The notes beneath the pieces are model-generated. The model had not been told where the DNA came from. It searched no databases and was given only the letters and a program-made list of their open reading frames with translations. From contig JASLIW010000099.1 in NCBI GenBank assembly GCA_030152865.1, positions 1 to 8,148 on the forward strand: 8,148 nt of DNA, in the 5' to 3' direction. Positions 1 to 7,001 of this stretch are shown one piece after another (position 1 is the stretch's first letter; each line of letters starts with the position of its first letter). A program made the position numbers and the translations under genes. Source of the stretch: Bacteroides sp. (GTDB lineage: Bacteria > Bacteroidota > Bacteroidia > Bacteroidales > Bacteroidaceae).

Positions 1-488
1 GGTGGACAGCGAAGAGCGTCCATGGCACGTTCTAGCTTATTATCTAAATTCCATGCATCAGTAGCATCTATTATATCTTGTAACTCTGCTTGGCGAGTAA
101 ATAGCTTTTCCATCTTATCTGCATCCTCATAATACTCAGGCAGTGCAAATTTCTGGTTGATCTCCTCATATTCATTCAAAGCATTTACGGTGTCTTGCAC
201 CCCCTCCATCACAATCTCCTTGACGGTCTTAGATTCATCCAAGTAAGGTTCTTGCTCTAAATAACCTACAGAGTATCCTGGAGAGATAACTACCTCTCCC
301 TCATAGTTTTTTTCTACGCCGGCAATGATTTTAAGGAGTGTAGATTTACCTGAACCATTGAGTCCAATGATACCAATCTTTGCTCCATAAAAGAAAGACA
401 AGTATATATCTTTTAAAACATACTTGTTGGGTTGAAAGGCTTTACTCACCCCAACCATCGAAAAAATTACTTTTTTATCGTCAGCCAT
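1..488 (-). CDS. ettA: Energy-dependent translational throttle protein EttA (ABC-F ATPase), 5' part
   Basis: This is the N-terminal 162 residues of an ABC-F protein; the gene continues beyond base 1 and no stop is visible. EttA is a cytoplasmic ATPase that binds the ribosomal E site and gates the first steps of elongation according to the ATP/ADP ratio. The translation opens MADDKKVIFSMVGVSKAF and has the Walker A motif GLNGSGKST at residues 42-50 and a Q-loop region, GYLEQEP, near residues 75-81. It ends in the acidic helical stretch IDATDAWNLDNKLE, characteristic of the EttA subgroup, before the window edge. The wording around SFFYGAKIG and SPGYSVGYLEQEP is nearly invariant in EttA, so I prefer it to Uup or other ABC-F members. 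The second ABC domain and the signature motif lie outside the window. The ATG at 488-486 is chosen because the first beta strand follows directly. The gene is divergent from the tRNA-Lys gene and shares its upstream region. Confidence 0.93.
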   Translation of the reverse strand, partial: MADDKKVIFSMVGVSKAFQPNKYVLKDIYLSFFYGAKIGIIGLNGSGKSTLLKIIAGVEKNYEGEVVISPGYSVGYLEQEPYLDESKTVKEIVMEGVQDTVNALNEYEEINQKFALPEYYEDADKMEKLFTRQAELQDIIDATDAWNLDNKLERAMDALRCP

Positions 489-528
489 AAAATTTGTGTA
501 TAAATTAAATTTCTAATCACTAGACAAA

Positions 529-536
529 CAAAGGTA
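529..536 (-). promoter_or_regulatory. Putative -7 element of the ettA promoter
   Basis: On the minus strand these bases read TACCTTTG, matching the Bacteroidetes TAnnTTTG -7 consensus, about 40 bases before the ettA ATG. That would give a leader of roughly 35 nt. No clear TTTG -33 box lies about 19 bp further upstream (near 556-559); the region is simply A/T-rich. The call rests on the -7 match and position alone. Confidence 0.5.
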
Positions 537-555
537 CGAATTTTTTATTGATTTA

Positions 556-587
556 TTTTGCGTCTAAAAATTATATCTTTATCTTTG
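556..587 (+). promoter_or_regulatory. Bacteroidetes-type promoter of the tRNA-Lys gene
   Basis: A TTTTG -33 box (556-560) and a TATCTTTG -7 box (580-587) are separated by 19 bp, fitting the TTTG-N19-TAnnTTTG promoter recognised by the primary sigma factor of Bacteroidota. Transcription should start around 592-595, leaving a short leader of about 17 nt before the mature tRNA. The promoter is back to back with that of ettA; the two -7 boxes are about 43 bp apart. Confidence 0.75.
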
Positions 588-610
588 CATCGCAAATAAG
601 CAAAAGGATT

Positions 611-683
611 GATTCGTTAGCTCAGTAGGTAGAGCACAACACTTTTAATGTTGGGGTCCTGGGTTCGAGCCCCAGACGGATCA
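611..683 (+). tRNA. tRNA-Lys (anticodon UUU)
   Basis: A complete 73-nt cloverleaf. The 7-bp acceptor stem pairs GATTCGT (611-617) with ACGGATC (676-682), with one T-G wobble. The D stem is GCTC/GAGC. The anticodon stem CAACA/TGTTG encloses the loop CTTTTAA, giving anticodon TTT at 644-646. The T stem CTGGG/CCCAG carries the TTCGAGC loop. The discriminator base is A683, and the 3' CCA is not encoded (CTC follows), so CCA must be added after transcription. The gene has its own promoter and terminator and is a single-gene unit. Confidence 0.97.
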
Positions 684-686
684 CTC

Positions 687-725
687 AAAGGACAAGTTTA
701 AATTTAAACTTGTCCTTTTTTATTT
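687..725 (+). terminator. Intrinsic terminator of tRNA-Lys (perfect 32-bp palindrome)
   Basis: A perfect inverted repeat occupies 687-718: AAAGGACAAGTTTAAA (687-702) followed at once by its exact complement (703-718). The T tract is 716-721, then A and TTT. In RNA this folds into a long hairpin with a few central bases as the loop, only 3 nt after the tRNA 3' end. The arms also carry A residues on the left, so the hairpin could work in both directions, but no convergent gene is close enough to need it. It insulates the tRNA from the efflux operon downstream. Confidence 0.88.
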
Positions 726-783
726 CCTTTAGCCAATCCAATCTTAATGCCCCTCAAACGCTTGCAAAGCAAACACCCTGCCC

Positions 784-816
784 TTCTAATTTCATTCTAA
801 TCTCATTCTAATAACT
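784..816 (+). promoter_or_regulatory. Three 11-bp-spaced direct repeats (TTCTAAT), putative response-regulator operator
   Basis: TTCTAAT occurs three times, starting at 784, 795 and 806, an exact 11-bp period, about one helical turn. The first two 11-mers, TTCTAATTTCA and TTCTAATCTCA, differ at one base; the third, TTCTAATAACT, keeps the 7-base core. No further copies occur at the next positions on either side (773 or 817). Head-to-tail half sites at 11-bp spacing are the usual target of OmpR/PhoB-family winged-helix regulators. The array ends about 10 bp before the -7 box at 823, covering the place where a -33 box would be, as expected for an activator that substitutes for it. The regulator encoded at 6309-7001 is the likely ligand; that link is inferred. 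Confidence 0.72.
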
Positions 817-822
817 CAAGTT

Positions 823-830
823 TAACTTTG
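823..830 (+). promoter_or_regulatory. -7 element of the efflux operon promoter
   Basis: TAACTTTG matches the Bacteroidetes TAnnTTTG -7 consensus and lies 26 bp before the first ATG of the operon, predicting a start site near 835 and a leader of about 20 nt. At the -33 position (about 800-803) there is no TTTG; the second and third TTCTAAT repeats are there instead. The promoter should therefore be weak without an activator. The leader is A-rich and shows no Shine-Dalgarno sequence. Confidence 0.7.
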
Positions 831-856
831 TACATACAAATTCAAACTAAAACAGT

Positions 857-2107
857 ATGAGATACCGATTATTACTAATAGGCACTCTTCTTCCCCTATG
901 GATCAGTGCCCAAAACCCTCGAACTATCAGCCTTCAAGAAGCAGAGCGGCTCTTTTTAAATCAAAATCAAGAGATGCGAGCTGCCAAAGCCGAAGTAGAT
1001 GTGGCAAAAGCTGATATCCGACAAGCCAAACTATGGAATAACCCCGAGCTCACCTTGGAACAAATCAACTTCTGGAGTGATGCCGAAAAACGTCAAGGAG
1101 AGAAAAGATCCTTTGCTATCGGCTTGGCACAAGAAATACGCCTGGGTGGAAAACGAAAGAAAGAGGTACAGATTGCTCGCCTCAACCACCACATCAGCCG
1201 CCTTCAGCTCGCTTTATCTGAGGAGGAAGGCCTGCTTCGGTTCCGATCTATCGTTGTAGAGCACAGCTACCTGACAAAGTACCAATCTATACTCCAAGAA
1301 GAGCTAAAAGTGCTGCAACAAATCACCAACACCTACCGCAAGCAAAAGGAGCTGGGTTTTGTCTCACACAGCCACTATATGCGCATACAAACCGCTGCTT
1401 TTGAATTAGAGCAAGAAATCATAGCGCTTAAACAGCAAGTACACGAGCTAGAGCAGCTACTCCATACAGCAATGGGGCTAGCTCTGAGTGATTCCTTACA
1501 AATAGTGTGTAAGGCAGATGAACAGCTATTGTCCACTACACTTCTAGCAAACCTCAGCAAGCAAACTAGCTCACACCCACTCTTACAGCTTCAACAAAAA
1601 CAGCTACAGTTCCAACAAAAAAGCCTTGCACTTGAGCGAGTTCAGCGCATCCCTGACTTAGGGCTTTCGGCTAGCTACGACAGACGTGGTGGTGTCTGGC
1701 CCAACTATTTTGGAGTAGGACTAAGCATAAAACTTCCCCTATTCAATCGCAACCAAGGGCAAATACAGGCCGCTCAAACCCTCCTTGAGCTCAAAAAGAC
1801 AGAGCTTCAGACCCAAGAGACTGCTCTAACTAATCAGATACAAACTGCCCTCCAGCAGTATCAAGACCTCATACAATTTGAACAGAAACTTAAAACAGAG
1901 CTGAGTTACGAAGACTTAAGACAAATACAAGCTAGTTACACCCGTAATCTTCTTCAAAAGAACATCAGTTTGATCGAGTTTTTAGACTTCCTCTCAGCAC
2001 ACCGAGAGTCTCTGCACATTCAGTTAGAAACCACCAAAAATAGACAATTACATTACTTCACACTACAGTATCTCGTAGCACAAAAAACAAATCCACATGA
2101 GAATTAA
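857..2107 (+). CDS. Outer-membrane efflux channel, TolC/CzcC family (OMF)
   Basis: A 416-residue outer membrane factor that should trimerise to form the exit duct of the tripartite pump encoded here. Residues 1-18 are a signal peptide (MRYRLLLIGTLLPLWISA) with probable cleavage before Q19. There is no lipobox cysteine, so unlike CusC it is not a lipoprotein. The mature chain shows the two OEP repeats. The first begins at TISLQEAERLFLNQN (23-37) and includes NNPELTLE (61-68). The second starts around 240 and carries the typical beta-strand turn LPLFNRNQG at 293-301. Between and after them are long Gln/Glu/Leu-rich helical hairpins (about 100-205 and 300-345). The C-terminal part includes SLIEFLDFLSA (371-381), typical of CzcC-like channels. 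Length is normal for the family. It is the first gene of the operon, and its last 11 nt overlap the adaptor gene. Function is secure at family level; the substrate cannot be read from this subunit. Confidence 0.93.
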   Translation: MRYRLLLIGTLLPLWISAQNPRTISLQEAERLFLNQNQEMRAAKAEVDVAKADIRQAKLWNNPELTLEQINFWSDAEKRQGEKRSFAIGLAQEIRLGGKRKKEVQIARLNHHISRLQLALSEEEGLLRFRSIVVEHSYLTKYQSILQEELKVLQQITNTYRKQKELGFVSHSHYMRIQTAAFELEQEIIALKQQVHELEQLLHTAMGLALSDSLQIVCKADEQLLSTTLLANLSKQTSSHPLLQLQQKQLQFQQKSLALERVQRIPDLGLSASYDRRGGVWPNYFGVGLSIKLPLFNRNQGQIQAAQTLLELKKTELQTQETALTNQIQTALQQYQDLIQFEQKLKTELSYEDLRQIQASYTRNLLQKNISLIEFLDFLSAHRESLHIQLETTKNRQLHYFTLQYLVAQKTNPHEN

Positions 2108-3164
2108 ACTTACTTTTTTCGCACTTATACTCGCTATTTTACAAGCATGTTCATGGACACAATCCTCTGAACCTATTACAACCTCTTTTGATACACGTAT
2201 CTTGGAGGAGCAAGCCGTAAAGGAAATAAGGTCTCAACAACAGATTCAATTTACAGGTGTAGTTCGAATCAATGAAAACAAACTTTATCATTATCGTGCA
2301 CCTCAGGAAGCTGTAATAGAGCAAATTCACTTCAATCTAGGAGATGTTATTCTGAAAGGCAGCCCACTACTTACACTACAATCGCCAGCCTATAATGCAT
2401 TGGGCAAAGAGCTAAAAGCCTTGCAAGCAGATTTAATGCTGCAAGAAAGAAGCCTAGAGAGTGCTAAGAGCTTGTATGAAGATGGCCTTTTGGCAGAACA
2501 AGCCTACCTCACTGCTCAGGCCGAACTAAAGAACATACAGGCTCAAGTAAACCAAGTAAAAAACACACTTGAACTCTATGGACAGCCTATTTCTGATAAG
2601 CTCTTTCAAATCAATGCCAAGCAAAATGGTGTAGTTGTTCGGAAAGAGGTAAGCCCCTACTTGGCCGTGGCCAAAGATGAAACGCTAGTCCAAGTAGCCG
2701 ATCTATCGACGGTCTGGATACAAATAGCTATACATCCCACACAGATGCCCTATATCCAAGAGGGAGATCAAGTTAGTATTCGTAGCGCTGCCTACCCCAC
2801 GGAACTCTTTAAGGGCCAAGTATTCCGCATCTCACCTACCCTCGATGAAACGACAAAGGTACTGCAAGCTTTTATTCAGGTGCCTAACCCAAACAACAAG
2901 TTAAAGCCATCCTTAGCTGTAGAGGTAGAGCTCAACTTAGACCAAGAGCAAAAGCAAATTGCCATACCTACTGAAGCGCTTATTTTTGACTCCAATCAGC
3001 ATCAGGTTGTATTGCGACAAGGATCTTCCTACCGCATTCATCCCGTGCAGACGGCCCACGAATACCAGAGCTACACCTTTATCAAGGAGGGTTTACAAGT
3101 CAATGATACGATCGTTACTAAAAACAATTTACTGATTTACAACTACCTCAAATCCATTAAATAA
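2097..3164 (+). CDS. Periplasmic adaptor (membrane fusion protein) of RND efflux system, lipoprotein, CusB/CzcB-like
   Basis: A 355-residue HlyD/RND-type adaptor that should bridge the inner-membrane pump and the outer-membrane channel. The N-terminus (MRIKLTFFALILAILQAC) is a type II signal peptide with lipobox LQAC, so C18 should be lipidated and anchor the protein. The domains are a first barrel-sandwich half (about 62-98, with IHFNLGDVILKGSPLLTLQSPAY), an alpha-hairpin (about 99-162), and a second lipoyl half (about 170-202, NGVVVRKEVSPYLAVAKDE). A beta-barrel follows (about 205-282, with LDETTKVLQAFIQVPNPNNK), then a membrane-proximal domain to the end. No Met-rich N-terminal segment like that of CusB and no His-rich stretch is present, so there is no visible metal-loading site. 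Its ATG at 2097 lies 11 nt inside the channel gene, which suggests translational coupling, and it stops 2 nt before the pump gene. Confidence 0.92.
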   Translation: MRIKLTFFALILAILQACSWTQSSEPITTSFDTRILEEQAVKEIRSQQQIQFTGVVRINENKLYHYRAPQEAVIEQIHFNLGDVILKGSPLLTLQSPAYNALGKELKALQADLMLQERSLESAKSLYEDGLLAEQAYLTAQAELKNIQAQVNQVKNTLELYGQPISDKLFQINAKQNGVVVRKEVSPYLAVAKDETLVQVADLSTVWIQIAIHPTQMPYIQEGDQVSIRSAAYPTELFKGQVFRISPTLDETTKVLQAFIQVPNPNNKLKPSLAVEVELNLDQEQKQIAIPTEALIFDSNQHQVVLRQGSSYRIHPVQTAHEYQSYTFIKEGLQVNDTIVTKNNLLIYNYLKSIK

Positions 3165-3166
3165 GT

Positions 3167-6100
3167 ATGCATAAGTTTGTCAAAAACATCATCGCTTTCT
3201 CGCTAAAGAACTCCATACTCATTCTATTCCTAACGTTTTTATTGTTAGTAATTGGAATTATATCTTATGTCCACACCCCAATCGAGGCCTATCCCGATGT
3301 TACAAATACACGTGTGAGGGTGATCACACAGTGGCCCGGTAGAAGTGCTGAGGAGCTGGAGAAGTTTGTTTCTCTCCCCCTTATGCGCCAGCTCAATACA
3401 CTTCCTAAAAAAAGTGATGTGCGCTCAGTCTCACTTTTTGGACTCTCGGTAGTGACCGTTGTCTTCGAAGACGATGTAGATGACTTCTTTGCCCAGCAAA
3501 GTGCAGCCAACCGCTTACAAAACTGTGAGCTACCTGAAGGAGCCACTTATGAAATCGAACCCCCATCAGGAGCAACAGGCGAAATTTTTCGCTACCTACT
3601 GGCCAGTGATTTGCCCATAAAGGAGCTAAGTGCTATAAATGAGTGGATTGTTGAAAACGAATTGCTAGCAGTGCCAGGCGTAGCTAGCATAGCTAGTTTT
3701 GGAGGAGAAGAAAAGATTTATGAGATCGAAGTAAATCCAAGCCTCCTACACGCCTTTGATGTCTCTCCTTTTGAGCTATTTGAGGCGGTGAATAGCAGCA
3801 ACCTCAATGTAGGTGGAGATATTATTGACCGAGGAAGTCAAGCTTTTGCAATCCGAGGAGTAGGCCTATTGGAGTCTATGGAAGATATCGAGAATATTCT
3901 GATCAAAACCAACGAGGGAGTGCCTGTTTGTGTCAAGGATGTGGCAAAGGTCCAGGTATCAGCCAAGCCCCGCTTAGGCCAAGTTGGCTTCAACGATCAG
4001 GATGATGTAATACAGGGTATTGTAGTGATGTTGAGGGGCGAGAACCCCAGCGAAGTAATCGCTAGAGTCAAAGACAAAATAGAAGAACTCAACGAGCGCA
4101 TACTTCCTGCTGATGTACAAATCGTACCCTTTTTAGACCGCACCACCCTAGTAGATTCTACGGTACAGACTGTACTGAAGAATCTTATTGGAGGAGTTAT
4201 TCTGGTCTCTTTAGTGGTCTTTATTTTTTTATACAACTGGAGAACTACGCTGATTGTAGCTTCTGTTATTCCTCTCTCCTTTCTGTTTGCTATCACACTT
4301 TTACGCATACAAGGACTACCTGCCAACTTGATTTCTATGGGTGCACTAGACTTTGGCTTGCTGCTCGAGGGTACACTTGTCATTGTAGAGTCTATCTTTG
4401 TAGGTCTTGAGCAACGGAGTATGCTCTTGGGTGATCGATTTGAGGCTTCTTGCAAGGGAGGTGTCATTAAGAAATACGCCAATAAAGTAGCACCACACAT
4501 CTTTTTTGCCCAGCTCATACTCGTAGTAGCTCTACTTCCTATTTTCTCCTTTCAGAAGGTAGAAGCTAAGATGTTCTCTCCCCTTGCATTTACACTTGGA
4601 TACGCTTTACTCGGCTCGCTTATCTTGAGTTTAACCTACGTACCTGTACTCGCTAAGCTCTTGCTCAATAAGCCTATACGCACTAAGACTAACCCATTGA
4701 GCAGAACTTGTATGAATGCCTTACACGAGCTGTTCTTATTTAGTTCACGGCATAAGAAAGCCACACTTAGCTTATTTGTTGTTTTGCTCGGTAGCTGCCT
4801 GATACGCTTCTCATACTGGGGTACAGAGTTTATACCACAAATGAATGAAGGAGCTATCTATGTGAGAGCTACTCTACCAAACAGCATTCACCTAAAAGAG
4901 TCAGTTCGCCTTACTCAAGAGATGAAAAGTAAAATTCAAGAACTTGAGGAGATACAGTTTATTCTCACACAGACTGGCCGTCCTAATGATGGTACCGACC
5001 CAACGGGATTTTTTAACATTGAATTTCATGTTGAGCTTAAACCTGAGAAAGAGTGGAAGCGCAAAATTAATAAAGAGGAACTAGTAGCAAGTATTGAAGA
5101 AAAGCTCAGCGGATATCCAGGCATCAATTTGGGCTTTAGTCAGCCCATACAAGACAATGTAGAGGAGTATGTAGCTGGGGTAAAAAGCGCTTTGGTGGTC
5201 AAGATATTTGGTGAAGACCTCCATGAGCTCGAACAAAGTGCACAACAAATAGCAGAAGTCATACAGCCCATTGCGGGTATCGAAGATGTCAGCATTTTCA
5301 ATAGTATTGGACTACCTGAGCTTAAAATTGACTTAGATGAGCGTAAAATGGCTCAGTATGGAGTTTCTATGGCCGAGGCACAGGCTACCATAGAAATGGC
5401 TATTGGTGGGAAGGTAGCCAATCAGTTTTATGAGAATGACCGTATTTTCGATTTGATGATTCGTTATGCTCCAGCCTATCGCTCAAGTAAAGCGCAAATA
5501 GAGCGCTTGCTGATACCTAGACTGAATGGTCAATATGTGGCACTAAGTGAGTTGGCTACAATTAGCTACCTAACAAGTCCAACATTTATCTATCGAGAAG
5601 GGAATAGTCGCTACCTAAGTGTAGGCTTCAGCATCCGTAATCGTGATTTGGGTACAACTATTGCCGAGGCACAACAGCAGGTGGACAAGCTGGTACACCT
5701 GCCTAATGATCAGAAGATAGAGTGGGCAGGAGAATTTGAAAGCCAACAAAGAGCAACACAGCGACTCCAACTCATTGTACCTGCTGCCTTAGTCCTTGTT
5801 TTATTACTACTCTATTTCAATTTCGGCAATGTTAAGGATACACTGATTGCTGCAAGTGCTATGCCTTATGCTTTTATTGGAGGTTTCTTATCGTTGTGGC
5901 TCACCCAAACTATATTTGGCATTTCTGCAGGAATTGGTTTTATTATTCTATTCGGAATTGTATCTATAGATAGTATACTTTTAATTTCATTGATGAAGCA
6001 GGAGATGCACCGCTTTGACAGCTTACAAGAGGCTATTTACTCAGCAGTACATCAACGGATAAGACCTGTACTCATGATTGCCTTTATGGGTTCGATGGGG

Positions 6101-6268
6101 CTCTTGCCTGCTGCTCTCTCTACGGGTATGGGCTCAGAGATACAAAAGCCACTAGCAATTATGATTGTAGGTGGTATTATCACCTGTATGCTCTTATCCT
6201 TTACGGTGCTGCCACAGGTATTCTATTTTGCCTACCGCAACCAAAAAGATAAGCCTGCAAAAGTTTAG
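3167..6268 (+). CDS. RND efflux pump, heavy-metal-efflux (HME) class, CzcA/CusA-like
   Basis: A full-length 1033-residue inner-membrane proton antiporter and the substrate-selecting part of the tripartite pump. TM1 is at about 9-32, followed by the porter-domain signature IEAYPDVTNTRVRVITQWPG (39-58). TM2-TM6 lie at about 338-500, TM7 at 530-548, the second porter half at 549-868, and TM8-TM12 at about 870-1021. TM4 reads DFGLLLEGTLVIVES (395-409). D395, E401 and E408 match the spacing of CzcA D402, D408 and E415, but the second acid is Glu in place of Asp and the usual final Asn is Ser. By motif alignment the CusA methionines M573, M623 and M672 correspond here to V566, N617 and E667, so the Cu(I)/Ag(I) triad is absent. 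The sequence IQDNVEEYVAGVKSALVVKI (661-680) resembles divalent-cation pumps. The gene ends in tandem stops TAG TAA. Export of a divalent metal is the best guess, but the substrate is unproven. Confidence 0.93.
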   Translation: MHKFVKNIIAFSLKNSILILFLTFLLLVIGIISYVHTPIEAYPDVTNTRVRVITQWPGRSAEELEKFVSLPLMRQLNTLPKKSDVRSVSLFGLSVVTVVFEDDVDDFFAQQSAANRLQNCELPEGATYEIEPPSGATGEIFRYLLASDLPIKELSAINEWIVENELLAVPGVASIASFGGEEKIYEIEVNPSLLHAFDVSPFELFEAVNSSNLNVGGDIIDRGSQAFAIRGVGLLESMEDIENILIKTNEGVPVCVKDVAKVQVSAKPRLGQVGFNDQDDVIQGIVVMLRGENPSEVIARVKDKIEELNERILPADVQIVPFLDRTTLVDSTVQTVLKNLIGGVILVSLVVFIFLYNWRTTLIVASVIPLSFLFAITLLRIQGLPANLISMGALDFGLLLEGTLVIVESIFVGLEQRSMLLGDRFEASCKGGVIKKYANKVAPHIFFAQLILVVALLPIFSFQKVEAKMFSPLAFTLGYALLGSLILSLTYVPVLAKLLLNKPIRTKTNPLSRTCMNALHELFLFSSRHKKATLSLFVVLLGSCLIRFSYWGTEFIPQMNEGAIYVRATLPNSIHLKESVRLTQEMKSKIQELEEIQFILTQTGRPNDGTDPTGFFNIEFHVELKPEKEWKRKINKEELVASIEEKLSGYPGINLGFSQPIQDNVEEYVAGVKSALVVKIFGEDLHELEQSAQQIAEVIQPIAGIEDVSIFNSIGLPELKIDLDERKMAQYGVSMAEAQATIEMAIGGKVANQFYENDRIFDLMIRYAPAYRSSKAQIERLLIPRLNGQYVALSELATISYLTSPTFIYREGNSRYLSVGFSIRNRDLGTTIAEAQQQVDKLVHLPNDQKIEWAGEFESQQRATQRLQLIVPAALVLVLLLLYFNFGNVKDTLIAASAMPYAFIGGFLSLWLTQTIFGISAGIGFIILFGIVSIDSILLISLMKQEMHRFDSLQEAIYSAVHQRIRPVLMIAFMGSMGLLPAALSTGMGSEIQKPLAIMIVGGIITCMLLSFTVLPQVFYFAYRNQKDKPAKV

Positions 6269-6308
6269 TAAATAATCAGTAATTTAGTGGCTAGAGAAAG
6301 AAACAGTT
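6269..6308. other. Short spacer between pump and regulator genes, no promoter seen
   Basis: This 40-nt gap is the widest inside the cluster. It contains neither a TAnnTTTG -7 element nor a TTCTAAT repeat, nor an inverted repeat followed by T residues that could stop transcription. Read-through from the efflux genes into the two-component genes is therefore the simplest view. The bases before the regulator ATG are A-rich (GAGAAAGAAACAG), suitable for initiation in this phylum. Confidence 0.5.
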
Positions 6309-7001
6309 ATGAATTTACTTTTAATTGAAGATAACAATCGGATTAGTGAGTTTATGGTCAAGGGCTTACAAGAGAATAATTTCTCTGTAACCCTAGCCGT
6401 AAATGGAGTAGATGCTAGGCAGTATATTGCACAAGAAGAGTGGGACTTAATTATTCTAGACATTATGCTACCCGATATCGATGGCATAGAGCTGCTTCAA
6501 TATACACGATTCAAGAAAATAAGTACTCCCATTTTGGTGGTGAGTGCCTTGGGCGATCCCGAGGATAAAATAAAAGCTCTCAACTACGGTGCAGACGACT
6601 ATTTGGCCAAGCCTTTTCATTTTGGAGAATTGGTGGCACGCATCCATGCACTTACGCGTCGTAGCCAAGTAAGTGAGGTGAAGCCAAGTACCATTCTGCG
6701 AACCAGAGATATAGAACTCAATCTAAGTGAGCACTTGGTTTATAAGAATGCTAAGCCTATTCACCTGACTCTTCAAGAGTTTAAGCTCTTACAGCTTTTG
6801 ATGGAAAATGAAGATAAGGTACTCACACGCTCGGAGATTATACATTCGGTATGGGGAATGGACTATGATTCAAATACCAATATTGTAGATGTTTACATCT
6901 CCTACCTCAGAACCAAAATAGAAGATAAGACCAAGCCTAAGATCATAGAAACGGTGCAAGGTAGGGGTTATATTATCCGCTCAAAGCCTATCGCAAAATG
7001 A
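6309..7001 (+). CDS. DNA-binding response regulator, OmpR/PhoB family
   Basis: A 230-residue two-component response regulator. The receiver domain (1-117) has every conserved residue: acidic pair E7/D8, phospho-acceptor D51 within LIILDIMLPDIDG, S79 at the Thr/Ser switch position, and K101 in the KPF motif. The winged-helix effector (about 128-226) has the typical LTLQEFKLLQLLMENEDKVLTR segment split around 153-174, a recognition helix at about 189-204 (NTNIVDVYISYLRTKI), and the terminal wing ETVQGRGYII (214-223). It starts 40 nt after the pump gene. I see no TAnnTTTG element in that gap, so it is probably transcribed with the efflux genes. Its TGA overlaps the kinase ATG in an ATGA, a standard coupled pair. 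This domain class binds direct repeats at 11-bp spacing, matching the array at 784-812, so I infer that it activates its own operon. CusR/CopR-like regulators are the nearest functional analogues. Confidence 0.95.
   Translation: MNLLLIEDNNRISEFMVKGLQENNFSVTLAVNGVDARQYIAQEEWDLIILDIMLPDIDGIELLQYTRFKKISTPILVVSALGDPEDKIKALNYGADDYLAKPFHFGELVARIHALTRRSQVSEVKPSTILRTRDIELNLSEHLVYKNAKPIHLTLQEFKLLQLLMENEDKVLTRSEIIHSVWGMDYDSNTNIVDVYISYLRTKIEDKTKPKIIETVQGRGYIIRSKPIAK

Noticed and set aside
511..517. A single TTCTAAT upstream of ettA
   Set aside because: Only one copy, with no partner at 11 bp on either side, in A/T-rich DNA; chance occurrence is likely, so it is not called a regulator site.
611..725. 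tRNA gene as an integration (att) site for a mobile element
   Set aside because: No duplicate of the tRNA 3' end appears elsewhere in the window and there is no integrase or change of base composition downstream.
726..856. Possible riboswitch or small gene between the tRNA and the efflux operon
   Set aside because: The predicted leader is only about 20 nt, too short for a riboswitch, and the rest holds the repeat array and promoter with no convincing open frame or extended RNA structure.
999..1259. 86-codon plus-strand open frame inside the channel gene
   Set aside because: It is an alternative frame of the conserved OEP coding sequence with no family resemblance and no separate initiation signal.
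3997..4518. 173-codon open frame on the minus strand inside the pump gene
   Set aside because: It lies wholly antisense to the conserved TM2-TM5 region of the RND gene; its translation is a low-complexity Ser/Thr/Arg-rich shadow with no recognisable domain and no promoter.
6284..6668. Minus-strand open frames opposite the response regulator
   Set aside because: They are antisense to the highly conserved receiver domain and show Cys/Ser-rich shadow translations.
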